A DNA stretch of 64,000 nucleotides, from contig NZ_JNZO01000033.1 of the NCBI RefSeq assembly GCF_000717595.1, positions 86,598 through 150,597 of the forward strand, in the 5' to 3' direction. A model generated the notes under the pieces. That model was not told where the DNA came from and did not search any database. It saw only the letters and a list, made by a program, of their open reading frames with translations. The position numbers and the translations under genes were made by a program. Shown in pieces: positions 57,489-64,000 of this stretch. The stretch comes from Streptomyces flavochromogenes. GTDB taxonomy: Bacteria > Actinomycetota > Actinomycetes > Streptomycetales > Streptomycetaceae. How positions within the stretch are numbered: position 1 is the stretch's first letter; each line of letters starts with the position of its first letter.

Positions 57489-58802
57489 GTGACGAGCGCC
57501 GAGAGGGAGAAGACGACGACGCCCGCGGACCCGGCCGGACCCGCCCGGCCGACCGCGCGGCGTGCCATGGCCGGCCGGCTGTCCTGGGGGCTCGCCGACC
57601 AGGCGGCGTCCAGCGCGACCAACTTCGTGGTGGGCATCTATGTGGCACGCTCGCTCGGACTGGCGGCGTTCGGCGTGTTCAGCCTGGCCTGGGTGACCTT
57701 CGGCGTGGTGCTCGGCGTCTCCCGCGGGCTGGCCACCGACCCGCTCATGGTGCGTTTCAGCGGCGTGCCGGAGGCGTCTTGGCGCGGGGCGGTGGCCCGG
57801 TCGTCGGGTACCGCCCTCGGCGTCGGCGTCGCCGTGGGCGCGGTGTGTCTGGCCCTCGGACTCGGGCTCGGCGGCTCCGTGGGAACCGCGTTCGCCTGCC
57901 TCGGCGTCGCCCTGCCGGGGCTCCTGCTCCAGGACGCCTGGCGGTTCTCGTTCTTCGCCGCGGGCGCCGGGCGCAAGGCGTTCGTCAACGACGTCGTGAT
58001 GGGCGTCGCGCTCGTCCCGGCCATGGTCGTGGCGGCCCGGGTGGGCAGCGTGGCCGCCTTCGTGCTCGCCTGGGGGGCGTCCGCCGCGGTGGCCGCGGGA
58101 TACGGCTACCTCCAGTCCGGCATCCGGCCCCGGCCCGCCGGGGCGCGCGCGTGGACGCGCGAACAGCGCGACCTCGGCTACCGGTACCTCGTCGAGAACG
58201 TCGGCGTCAGCGGCGCGGGACAGCTGCGGGCGTACGGGCTCGGCGCGATCGTCGGCGTCAGCGCCGTCGGGGTGGTCCGGGGCGCCGAGCTCCTGCTCGG
58301 CCCGTTCCTCGCCGTCCTGATGGGCCTGTCGCTGGTGACCGTCGCGGAGGCGGCACGGGTGCTGCGGCAGGCCCCGCACCGCCTGCGCGCGTTCTGCCTC
58401 CTGCTCGGCGGCGGGCAGGCCGCCGCCGCCCTGCTCTGGGGCGCGGCGCTGCTGCTCGTGCCGGACCGGCTCGGTGAGGCCGTGCTCGGCGGCGTCTGGC
58501 ACGCCGCGTCGGAGCTCATCGTGCCGGCCACGCTCGGCGTCGCGGCGGCGAGCCTCGGCACCGGCGCGGCGGCCGGGCTCCGTGCGCTCGCCGCGGCCCG
58601 GCGCAGCCTGCGCTGCCAGCTGATCGCCTCCACCCTCTATGTCGGCGGCGGGCTCGGCGGAGCGGTCGTCGCCGGCACGGTCGGCTCGGCCTGGGGCGTC
58701 GCCGCCGCGACGCTCGGCAGCTCGGCCGTGTGGTGGCTGGAGCTGCGGTCCGCCCTGCGCGAGCACCACCAGAACCCCCTTCCCGAAGTGAGGACACCAT
58801 GA
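57489..58802 (+). CDS. Wzx-like oligosaccharide flippase
   Basis: The product has 437 residues and about twelve to fourteen membrane helices. The opening LSWGLADQAASSATNFVVGIYVARSLG is the usual first helix of the polysaccharide flippase/MATE-like (MVF) fold. It should turn lipid-linked repeat units to the outer face. GTG at 57489 follows the DUF4910 stop by one base; the N-terminal 30 residues are Pro/Ala-rich. The end overlaps the GT2 gene by ATGA. Presence of a flippase and a polymerase identifies a Wzx/Wzy pathway. Confidence 0.87.
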   Translation: MTSAEREKTTTPADPAGPARPTARRAMAGRLSWGLADQAASSATNFVVGIYVARSLGLAAFGVFSLAWVTFGVVLGVSRGLATDPLMVRFSGVPEASWRGAVARSSGTALGVGVAVGAVCLALGLGLGGSVGTAFACLGVALPGLLLQDAWRFSFFAAGAGRKAFVNDVVMGVALVPAMVVAARVGSVAAFVLAWGASAAVAAGYGYLQSGIRPRPAGARAWTREQRDLGYRYLVENVGVSGAGQLRAYGLGAIVGVSAVGVVRGAELLLGPFLAVLMGLSLVTVAEAARVLRQAPHRLRAFCLLLGGGQAAAALLWGAALLLVPDRLGEAVLGGVWHAASELIVPATLGVAAASLGTGAAAGLRALAAARRSLRCQLIASTLYVGGGLGGAVVAGTVGSAWGVAAATLGSSAVWWLELRSALREHHQNPLPEVRTP

Positions 58803-59746
58803 CCGCCCCACCCCGGCTCGGCATCGGCCTGCCCGTGTACAACGGCGAGGAGTACCTCGCCGAGGCGCTCGACGCCCTGCTCGGCCAGACCTACGAGGAC
58901 TTCGAGCTGGTCATCTCCGACAACGCCTCGACCGACGGCACCCAGGACATCTGCCGCACGTACGCGGCGCGGGACCCGCGCATCCGGTACATCCGGCTGA
59001 CCCGGAACATCGGAGCCGCGCCGAACCACAACTACGTGTTCACCCAGTGCCGGGGCGAGCTGTTCAAGTGGGCCTCGCACGACGACCTGTACGCCCGGGA
59101 CCTGCTGCGGCGCTGCGTGGACGCGCTGGACGAGCGGCCGGACGTGATCCTGGCCCACGCCGACCAGGCCGTCATCGACGGCGAGGGCCGGGTGAAGGTC
59201 CCGTACGAGTACACGCTCGCCACCGACTCGCCGCGCGCGCCGGAGCGGTTCCGCAGCATGCTGTTCGAGCCCGGCGGGGACGACTTCTACGGGGTGATGC
59301 GGGCCGACGTGCTGCGCCGGGTGAGGCCGCACGACAGCTACCACCACGCGGACCGCACGTTCGTCTCCGAGATCGGCCTGCACGGGCCGTTCCACCAGGT
59401 CCCGGAGCTGTTGTACTTCCGCCGGGACCACCCCACCCGCGCCGAGCGGGCCAACCCCTCCAAGCGCTCCCGGTGCGTCAACCTGGACCCGCGCCGGGCC
59501 GGCCCGCTGCACCCGACGCCCCGGCTGCTCGCCGAGTACGTCTGGGGCTTCGTCGCGGCGATCCGGCGGGCGCCGTTGTCGCCTGCGGACCGGCGCGCCT
59601 GCTACGGCCACCTCGTCTCCTGGGCGGCCAGCCGGGTCCGGCCGGGCGCCGGCGAGCGGGTCGAGGACCGCGCCCCGGTCGATCCGGACCGGCTCGGCGT
59701 CTCCCTCGACGCCATCGTGGCCGGCCGGGAAGGCAGGCGGACATGA
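58799..59746 (+). CDS. Family 2 glycosyltransferase (GT2)
   Basis: The product has 315 residues. LGIGLPVYNGEEYLAEALDALL and ELVISDNASTDGTQDI form the GT-A donor region, and KWASHDDLYARDLL carries the DxD-like metal motif (DDL). No membrane helix is present, so it works on the cytoplasmic face. It adds one sugar to the repeat unit. ATG at 58799 overlaps the flippase stop, and its stop overlaps the pyruvyltransferase start (ATGA). Confidence 0.9.
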   Translation: MTAPPRLGIGLPVYNGEEYLAEALDALLGQTYEDFELVISDNASTDGTQDICRTYAARDPRIRYIRLTRNIGAAPNHNYVFTQCRGELFKWASHDDLYARDLLRRCVDALDERPDVILAHADQAVIDGEGRVKVPYEYTLATDSPRAPERFRSMLFEPGGDDFYGVMRADVLRRVRPHDSYHHADRTFVSEIGLHGPFHQVPELLYFRRDHPTRAERANPSKRSRCVNLDPRRAGPLHPTPRLLAEYVWGFVAAIRRAPLSPADRRACYGHLVSWAASRVRPGAGERVEDRAPVDPDRLGVSLDAIVAGREGRRT

Positions 59747-60975
59747 GGCCCCCGAAGGGGCCTGCGGTGCGCGTCGGGCTGTTCGGTCTGCTCGGCTCCG
59801 GCAACCTCGGCAACGACGGGTCGATGGAGGCCGTGCTGGCGTACCTCCGCCGGGAGCACCGGGACGCGCTCGTGGACGCGATGTGCGGCGGTCCCGAGGT
59901 CGTACGGCTCCGGAACCGGCTCCCCGCCACGCGGTTGCACTGGTATCGCGGGGAGTACCGGACCGCGTCGCGAGCGGGCGCGGTCGCGGGGAAGGGGCTC
60001 GGCAAGCTCGTCGACGCCGTCCGCACCGCCGCCTGGGTGCGCCGCCACGACGTGGTGATCGTGCCCGGCATGGGCGTCCTGGAGGCCACGCTGCCGCTGC
60101 GGCCCTGGGGCTTCCCGTACGCGCTGTTCCTGCTCTGCGCGGCCGGCCGGCTGTTCGGCACCCGGGTCGCGCTGGTCGGCGTCGGCGCCGCCCCGATCGG
60201 CAACCGGGCGACCCGGGCCCTGGTGCGCCGGTCGGCTCGGCTCGCCACGTACCGGTCGTACCGTGACACCCAGTCCCGCGACGCCCTGCGGGCGATGGGC
60301 GTGGACACCGCGCGCGACGAGGTCCACCCGGACCTCGCCTTCGCCCTGCCGGCACCGCCGCCCGGCACCCCCTCGGGGACGCCGGGCCCGGTGTGCGTCG
60401 GCGTCATGGCCTTCCACGGCGGCGACGACGACCGCGCCCGGGCCGAGGAGATCCACCGGCGCTACCTCGACGGGACGACCCGTTTCGTCCGCGCCCTGGT
60501 CGAGGACGGCAGGCCGGTCCGGCTGCTCACCGGCGACGAGGTCGACCGGGATGTGGTCGCCGCGATCCTCGAAGCGGTGGACTCCCCGCTGGTCACCGCG
60601 GCCGGGACGGCCTCGCTCGGCGACCTGATGAAGGAGATGGCGGCCGCCGACGCCGTGGTGGCGACCCGCTACCACAACCTGGTCTGCGCGCTGAAGGTCG
60701 GCGTGCCGACGCTCGCGCTCAGTTACGCGGCGAAGAGCGACGCGCTCATGGACCGGATGGGCCTCGGCGCGTACTGCCACCCGGCCCGCGAGGTCGACGC
60801 CGACCGGCTGCTCGACGAGTTCCGGGAACTGGAGAAGCACGCGGCGGAGCTGCGGCGGACCCTCGCCGAGCGGAACCTGACCGTCGCCCGGCAGCTCGAC
60901 GAGCAGTTCACCGCCCTGACCGCGGCCGTCTTCCCGAAGACCGGCCACCCCCACTCCCCGCGGGAGACCCCATGA
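59743..60975 (+). CDS. Polysaccharide pyruvyl transferase family protein
   Basis: The product has 410 residues in two Rossmann-like halves. VGLFGLLGSGNLGNDGSMEAVL at the start, DVVIVPGMGVLE in the middle and the RYHNLVCALKVGVPTLALSY segment near 310 are family hallmarks. Members add a pyruvate ketal from phosphoenolpyruvate to polysaccharide sugars, giving negative charge. It is coupled by ATGA on both sides (GT2 and RmlC-type epimerase), and its lengths are normal. Confidence 0.88.
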   Translation: MRPPKGPAVRVGLFGLLGSGNLGNDGSMEAVLAYLRREHRDALVDAMCGGPEVVRLRNRLPATRLHWYRGEYRTASRAGAVAGKGLGKLVDAVRTAAWVRRHDVVIVPGMGVLEATLPLRPWGFPYALFLLCAAGRLFGTRVALVGVGAAPIGNRATRALVRRSARLATYRSYRDTQSRDALRAMGVDTARDEVHPDLAFALPAPPPGTPSGTPGPVCVGVMAFHGGDDDRARAEEIHRRYLDGTTRFVRALVEDGRPVRLLTGDEVDRDVVAAILEAVDSPLVTAAGTASLGDLMKEMAAADAVVATRYHNLVCALKVGVPTLALSYAAKSDALMDRMGLGAYCHPAREVDADRLLDEFRELEKHAAELRRTLAERNLTVARQLDEQFTALTAAVFPKTGHPHSPRETP

Positions 60976-61520
60976 AAGCCGTCCAGGTCCCGGAGATCGA
61001 CGGCGCGTACCTGTTCGAGCCGACGCCGTACGCCGACGAGCGCGGTTTCTTCTGCCGCACGTTCGACGCCGATGTGGTCCGCTCGGTGGGCCTCGACCCG
61101 GACGCCTTCGTCCAGGACAGCGTCTCCCGTTCGGTCCGGGGCGTGCTGCGCGGCATGCACCTGCGCTCCGGCGCCGGCGAGGCCAAGCTGGTGCGGTGCT
61201 CGTACGGCAGGATCTTCGACGTCGTCGTGGACCTGCGGACGGACTCGCCGACCTACCGCAACCGGGCCTTCTTCGAGCTGTCCGGCGAGACGCAGACGAC
61301 CCTCTACATCCCGGCCGGGTGCGCGCACGGCTTCCAGGCGCTGACCGAGACCGCCGACACCTCGTACCGGATCGACCGCCCGCACGACCCGGCCGAGGAC
61401 GTGACGATCGCCTTCGACGACCCGGAACTCGCCATCCCCTGGCCGCTGCCGCCCGTGTCGATGTCCCCGCGGGACCGGGAGGCGCCGAGCCTCGCCGAGG
61501 CCCTGAAGCACAAGCCCTGA
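60972..61520 (+). CDS. rfbC: dTDP-4-dehydrorhamnose 3,5-epimerase-like protein
   Basis: The product has 182 residues, one RmlC-type cupin. The catalytic His is in RGVLRGMHL, the Lys/Arg in AKLVRCSYG and a Tyr in TSYRID; IPAGCAHGFQAL closes the barrel. It epimerises C-3 and/or C-5 of a 4-keto-6-deoxy nucleotide sugar. No rmlA, rmlB or rmlD gene is in the window, and here it more likely works on the CDP-sugar of this cassette, possibly only at one carbon. ATGA overlap with the pyruvyltransferase gene. Confidence 0.85.
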   Translation: MKAVQVPEIDGAYLFEPTPYADERGFFCRTFDADVVRSVGLDPDAFVQDSVSRSVRGVLRGMHLRSGAGEAKLVRCSYGRIFDVVVDLRTDSPTYRNRAFFELSGETQTTLYIPAGCAHGFQALTETADTSYRIDRPHDPAEDVTIAFDDPELAIPWPLPPVSMSPRDREAPSLAEALKHKP

Positions 61521-61542
61521 CGCCCTGGAGAGTGAAGTCCGC

Positions 61543-62895
61543 GTGGACACCGAAGTGACTGAAGTGACCGAAGAGACCGAAGAGTTCTCCCTGCCCCGGT
61601 CGCGGCAGGCGAACGAACGGCTGCACGCCCTGATCCCCGGGGGCGCGCACACCTACGCCAAGGGCGACGACCAGTACCCCGAGAACCTGGCCCCGGTCAT
61701 CAGCCACGGCCACGGCGCCCATGTGTGGGACGTCGACGGCAACCGCTACATCGAGTACGGCTCCGGGCTGCGGTCGGTCAGTCTCGGCCACGCCCACCCG
61801 CGGGTGCTCGAAGCGGTACGGCGGGAGATCGACCGCGGCGGCAACTTCGTGCGGCCGTCCATCGTGGAGGTCGGGGCCGCGGAACGCTTCCTGGCCACGG
61901 TGCCGACCGCCGAGATGGTCAAGTTCGCGAAGAACGGCTCCGACGTCACCACCGCCGCGGTCCGCCTCGCCCGCGCCGTCACCGGACGCCCACGGGTGGC
62001 CGTCTGCGGCGACCATCCGTTCTTCTCCGTCGACGACTGGTTCATCGGCACAACGCCGATGTCCGCCGGCATCCCGGCGACGACCACCGAGCTCACCGTG
62101 ACGTTCCCCTACGGGGACCTGGCCGCCACGGAGGAGCTGCTCACCCGGTACCGGGACGAGGTCGCCTGCCTCATCCTCGAACCCGCCGGGCACACCGAGC
62201 CCCCGCCCGGATACCTCGCCGGCCTGCGCGAGCTCGCCGACCGGCACGGCTGCGTCCTGGTCTTCGACGAGATGATCACCGGCCTGCGCTGGTCCGAGGC
62301 GGGGGCGCAGGGTCTGTACGGCGTCGTCCCCGACCTCTCCACGTTCGGCAAGGCGCTGGGCAACGGGTTCGCCGTCTCCGCGCTCGCCGGCCGCCGCGAA
62401 CTGATGGAGTGGGGCGGGCTGCGTCACTCCGGCGACCGGGTGTTCCTGCTGTCCACCACGCACGGCGCGGAGACGCACTCACTCGCCGCGGCGACGGCCG
62501 TGCAGACCACCTACGTCGAGGAGGGCATCACCGCGCGACTGCACTCCCTCGGCGAGCGGTTGGCCGCCGGAGTCCGCGAGGTCGCTTCCGCCACGGGCGT
62601 CGGCGACCACCTCGTCGTCCGGGGCCGGGCCAGCAACCTGGTCTTCGCCACCCTCGACGAGAACGGGCAGCCGTCGCAGGAGTACCGCACGCTGTTCCTG
62701 CGCCGACTCCTCGCGGGTGGGGTGCTCGCACCGTCCTTCGTGGTGAGCAGCGCGCTCGACGACGCCGACATCGACCGCACGGTCGACGTGGTGGCCCAGG
62801 CGTGCGCGGTGTACCGGAAGGCGCTGGACGCCGCGGACCCCACCCCGTGGCTGGCCGGCCGGCCGGTGAAGCCCGTCTTCCGGCGCCTGGTGTGA
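61543..62895 (+). CDS. Class III PLP aminotransferase (glutamate-1-semialdehyde aminomutase-like)
   Basis: The product has 450 residues. VFDEMITGLRWSEAGAQ gives the PLP-binding Asp and TFGKALGNGF the Schiff-base Lys (residue about 269). PGGAHTYAKGDDQYPEN resembles class III enzymes found in sugar-modification clusters rather than HemL itself. It may transaminate a keto sugar or transfer an amino acid side group. The N-terminus repeats EVTEVTEETEE, encoded by a short degenerate direct repeat. GTG at 61543 has GGAGAGTGAAG upstream. Last gene of the cluster, followed by a strong terminator. Confidence 0.88.
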   Translation: MDTEVTEVTEETEEFSLPRSRQANERLHALIPGGAHTYAKGDDQYPENLAPVISHGHGAHVWDVDGNRYIEYGSGLRSVSLGHAHPRVLEAVRREIDRGGNFVRPSIVEVGAAERFLATVPTAEMVKFAKNGSDVTTAAVRLARAVTGRPRVAVCGDHPFFSVDDWFIGTTPMSAGIPATTTELTVTFPYGDLAATEELLTRYRDEVACLILEPAGHTEPPPGYLAGLRELADRHGCVLVFDEMITGLRWSEAGAQGLYGVVPDLSTFGKALGNGFAVSALAGRRELMEWGGLRHSGDRVFLLSTTHGAETHSLAAATAVQTTYVEEGITARLHSLGERLAAGVREVASATGVGDHLVVRGRASNLVFATLDENGQPSQEYRTLFLRRLLAGGVLAPSFVVSSALDDADIDRTVDVVAQACAVYRKALDAADPTPWLAGRPVKPVFRRLV

Positions 62896-62903
62896 GGTGA
62901 CTC

Positions 62904-62939
62904 GACGTGATGTCACCCCCGGTGAGGTGACATCACGTC
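62904..62939. terminator. Bidirectional terminator at the end of the exopolysaccharide cluster
   Basis: GACGTGATGTCACC at 62904-62917 pairs exactly with 62926-62939 across an 8-base loop. It closes the plus-strand cluster and overlaps the stop codon of the convergent PAP2 gene. No T-run. Confidence 0.75.
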
Positions 62940-63558
62940 AGCGAACCTTCCGGCGGACGGAGTCCGCCACCCGGTCGACCGCCCACGCGGTCGCCGGGAT
63001 CACCGCCAGCGCGGTGAACCAGCCGCCGACGGCGTCCGTCGGGTAGTGGGCGCCCAGGACGACCTGTGCCCAGCCCATGGCGACGCCTGCGGCCAGCGCC
63101 ACGAGCAGCACGAGTGTGGTGCCGGCCGTCCTGCCGAGGCCGGCACGGCCGGTCGCGAGCAGCGTCACGACGAGGGCGAGCGCGGTGAGGAAGGCGGTGT
63201 GCCCGCTCGGGTACGAGAGGTTCTCGTCGCCGTGGATGGTGCGTCCCACCAGGTGCTTGAGCAGCTTCGTCGTCACCACGGCGAGGCCGACGCCCCCGAC
63301 GACGAGCACCGCCGCACGAGGACGCCGCAGCAGCAGGCAGCCCGCGACGACGACGGCGACCAGTGCCGCCGCGCCCACCGGCTCGCCCAGGAAGTCCGTG
63401 GCCAGGGCGACGTCGCGCGCCCGCGGCCCCACCCCCTCGACGGCGGCCAGGATCCGCGCGTCCAGGCTGCCGGGACGGCCCGCGTCGGCGTACAGGACCC
63501 CGAGCAGGACGACCACCAGTGCGGCGACGGCCGCTGCCGACCCGAGCCATCCCCGCAT
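62938..63558 (-). CDS. PAP2 family membrane phosphatase
   Basis: The product has 206 residues and five to six membrane helices. The three phosphatase signatures are seen: KLLKHLVGR (98-106), YPSGH (116-120) and the GAHYPTDAVGG stretch with His171 and Asp175. It dephosphorylates a lipid phosphate, possibly undecaprenyl diphosphate released by polymer synthesis, on the outer face. I chose ATG 63558, which puts the first helix at the start; TTG 63612 has a G-rich site upstream and is an alternative. A -10-like TATAGG lies at 63670-63665 on this strand. Confidence 0.87.
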   Translation of the reverse strand: MRGWLGSAAAVAALVVVLLGVLYADAGRPGSLDARILAAVEGVGPRARDVALATDFLGEPVGAAALVAVVVAGCLLLRRPRAAVLVVGGVGLAVVTTKLLKHLVGRTIHGDENLSYPSGHTAFLTALALVVTLLATGRAGLGRTAGTTLVLLVALAAGVAMGWAQVVLGAHYPTDAVGGWFTALAVIPATAWAVDRVADSVRRKVR

Positions 63559-63744
63559 CGTCGCGGGCAGCACCGCGGGCGCGGGCCGGTCCCCTTCGGC
63601 CAGGCGTTCCAAGGCGAGCCCCCCGTCGTGTCCGACCGTCGTTGCCGGACCGGCCTCCAGCGAGCCTATACCGGCGGTGGGGCCGGTTTTGCGCCGATTT
63701 CCGACCTCCCCCGGACACACCGACGGGCCCTGGGTGGCGTCATG

Positions 63745-63763
63745 TCCCGGAACGTGACCGGGA
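63745..63763. terminator. Hairpin after the serine protease gene
   Basis: TCCCGG (63745-63750) and CCGGGA (63758-63763) enclose a 7-base loop and lie right after the protease stop codon. Confidence 0.5.
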
Positions 63764-64000
63764 TCAGGGGGTGTGCCTGAGCGTCTTCCTGATCCAGTCC
63801 GCGTACGCGGCCACATTGGTGTACAGACCCGGCCCGGCCGAGCAGGCGACCCCCGGGGCGCCGGGACCCGAGGTGGCTCCGATGAGCTCCCACCGACCGT
63901 GCCTGCCCTTCTGGAGCTGCGGCCCGCCGGAGTCCCCGAAGCACGCCATGGCGTCGGGAACCCGGCTGATCGTGCACAGCCGGGTCCGGTCCGCGTAGCC
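63764..64000 (-). CDS. Trypsin-like serine protease, 3' end only
   Basis: The visible 78 codons run in from the right edge and end at 63764. ACFGDSGGPQL contains the catalytic Ser of the chymotrypsin/trypsin (S1) family, preceded by LCTISRVPDAM and followed by GPGLYTNVAAYADWIRKTL, the usual C-terminal helix. The Cys pair around the active site would form a disulphide, so secretion is expected. The catalytic His and Asp, the signal peptide and the start are outside the window. Confidence 0.9.
   Translation of the reverse strand, partial: GYADRTRLCTISRVPDAMACFGDSGGPQLQKGRHGRWELIGATSGPGAPGVACSAGPGLYTNVAAYADWIRKTLRHTP

Noticed and set aside
1..64000. CRISPR arrays, prophage, insertion sequences, tRNA or rRNA genes
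   Set aside because: No regularly spaced repeats, transposase or phage structural motifs, cloverleaf or rRNA signatures were recognised on reading either strand; a tRNA scan would be decisive.

Overview
The window reads as chromosomal DNA of a Streptomyces-type actinomycete. Supporting signs are the very high GC content with almost every third codon position G or C, frequent GTG starts, many ATGA/GTGA stop-start overlaps, a TAT-exported polysaccharide lyase, a PAS/GAF/SpoIIE phosphatase, and TTA (bldA-type) codons that I found in only three genes. No phage, CRISPR array, insertion sequence, rRNA or tRNA gene was recognised.

Left part (1-9000): an osmoprotectant operon on the minus strand reads betaine aldehyde dehydrogenase, choline-oxidase-like GMC flavoenzyme, ProV-type ATPase, then a permease cut by the left edge. 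It makes glycine betaine from choline and probably moves betaine or choline across the membrane. Next come a DUF1232 membrane protein, a divergent FMN-reductase/MerR pair and a secreted TAP-like peptidase.

Catabolic island (9155-21608): eleven minus-strand genes, mostly overlapping or closely spaced, encode an aldehyde dehydrogenase, a two-domain extradiol dioxygenase, an aspartate-dehydrogenase-like protein, an alpha/beta hydrolase, a cupin, two SDRs (one without catalytic residues), a ThDP enzyme, a VanB-type reductase, a 74-residue recombinase-like helical protein and a Rieske oxygenase. A divergent MFS importer and a MarR regulator complete the unit. The shared promoter region can be resolved to -35/-10 boxes and operator-like sites. 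This looks like a full aromatic degradation route whose substrate I cannot name.

Middle (21653-34555): a DoxX/MarR divergent pair; a glycerolipid locus (lipid kinase, AGPS-like flavoprotein, TetR, GlpD) with the gene order of Mycobacterium tuberculosis Rv2249c-Rv2252; a SpoIIE-type phosphatase; and a DeoR/LacI hybrid regulator divergent from a PL8 polysaccharide lyase and a second secreted jelly-roll protein.

Right part (35082-62895): a 28-kb plus-strand Wzx/Wzy-type exopolysaccharide cluster of 21 genes. It has a membrane phosphoglycosyltransferase, a GDP-mannose-6-dehydrogenase-like enzyme, four glycosyl/pyruvyl transferases, two Wzz-like proteins without kinase motifs, a polymerase and a flippase. 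It also has an AsnB-like amidotransferase, a fused dehydrogenase/Gfo-Idh protein, a heparinase II/III protein and a beta-helix lipoprotein. A nucleotide-sugar cassette follows (C-methyltransferase, CDP-glucose synthase, PIG-L deacetylase, epimerase, DUF4910, RmlC, class III aminotransferase). Three of its genes carry TTA codons, and a leader of about 500 bases with several inverted repeats precedes it. I infer a uronic-acid-containing polymer carrying an unusual branched amino sugar. The window ends with a PAP2 phosphatase and the 3' end of a trypsin-like protease.
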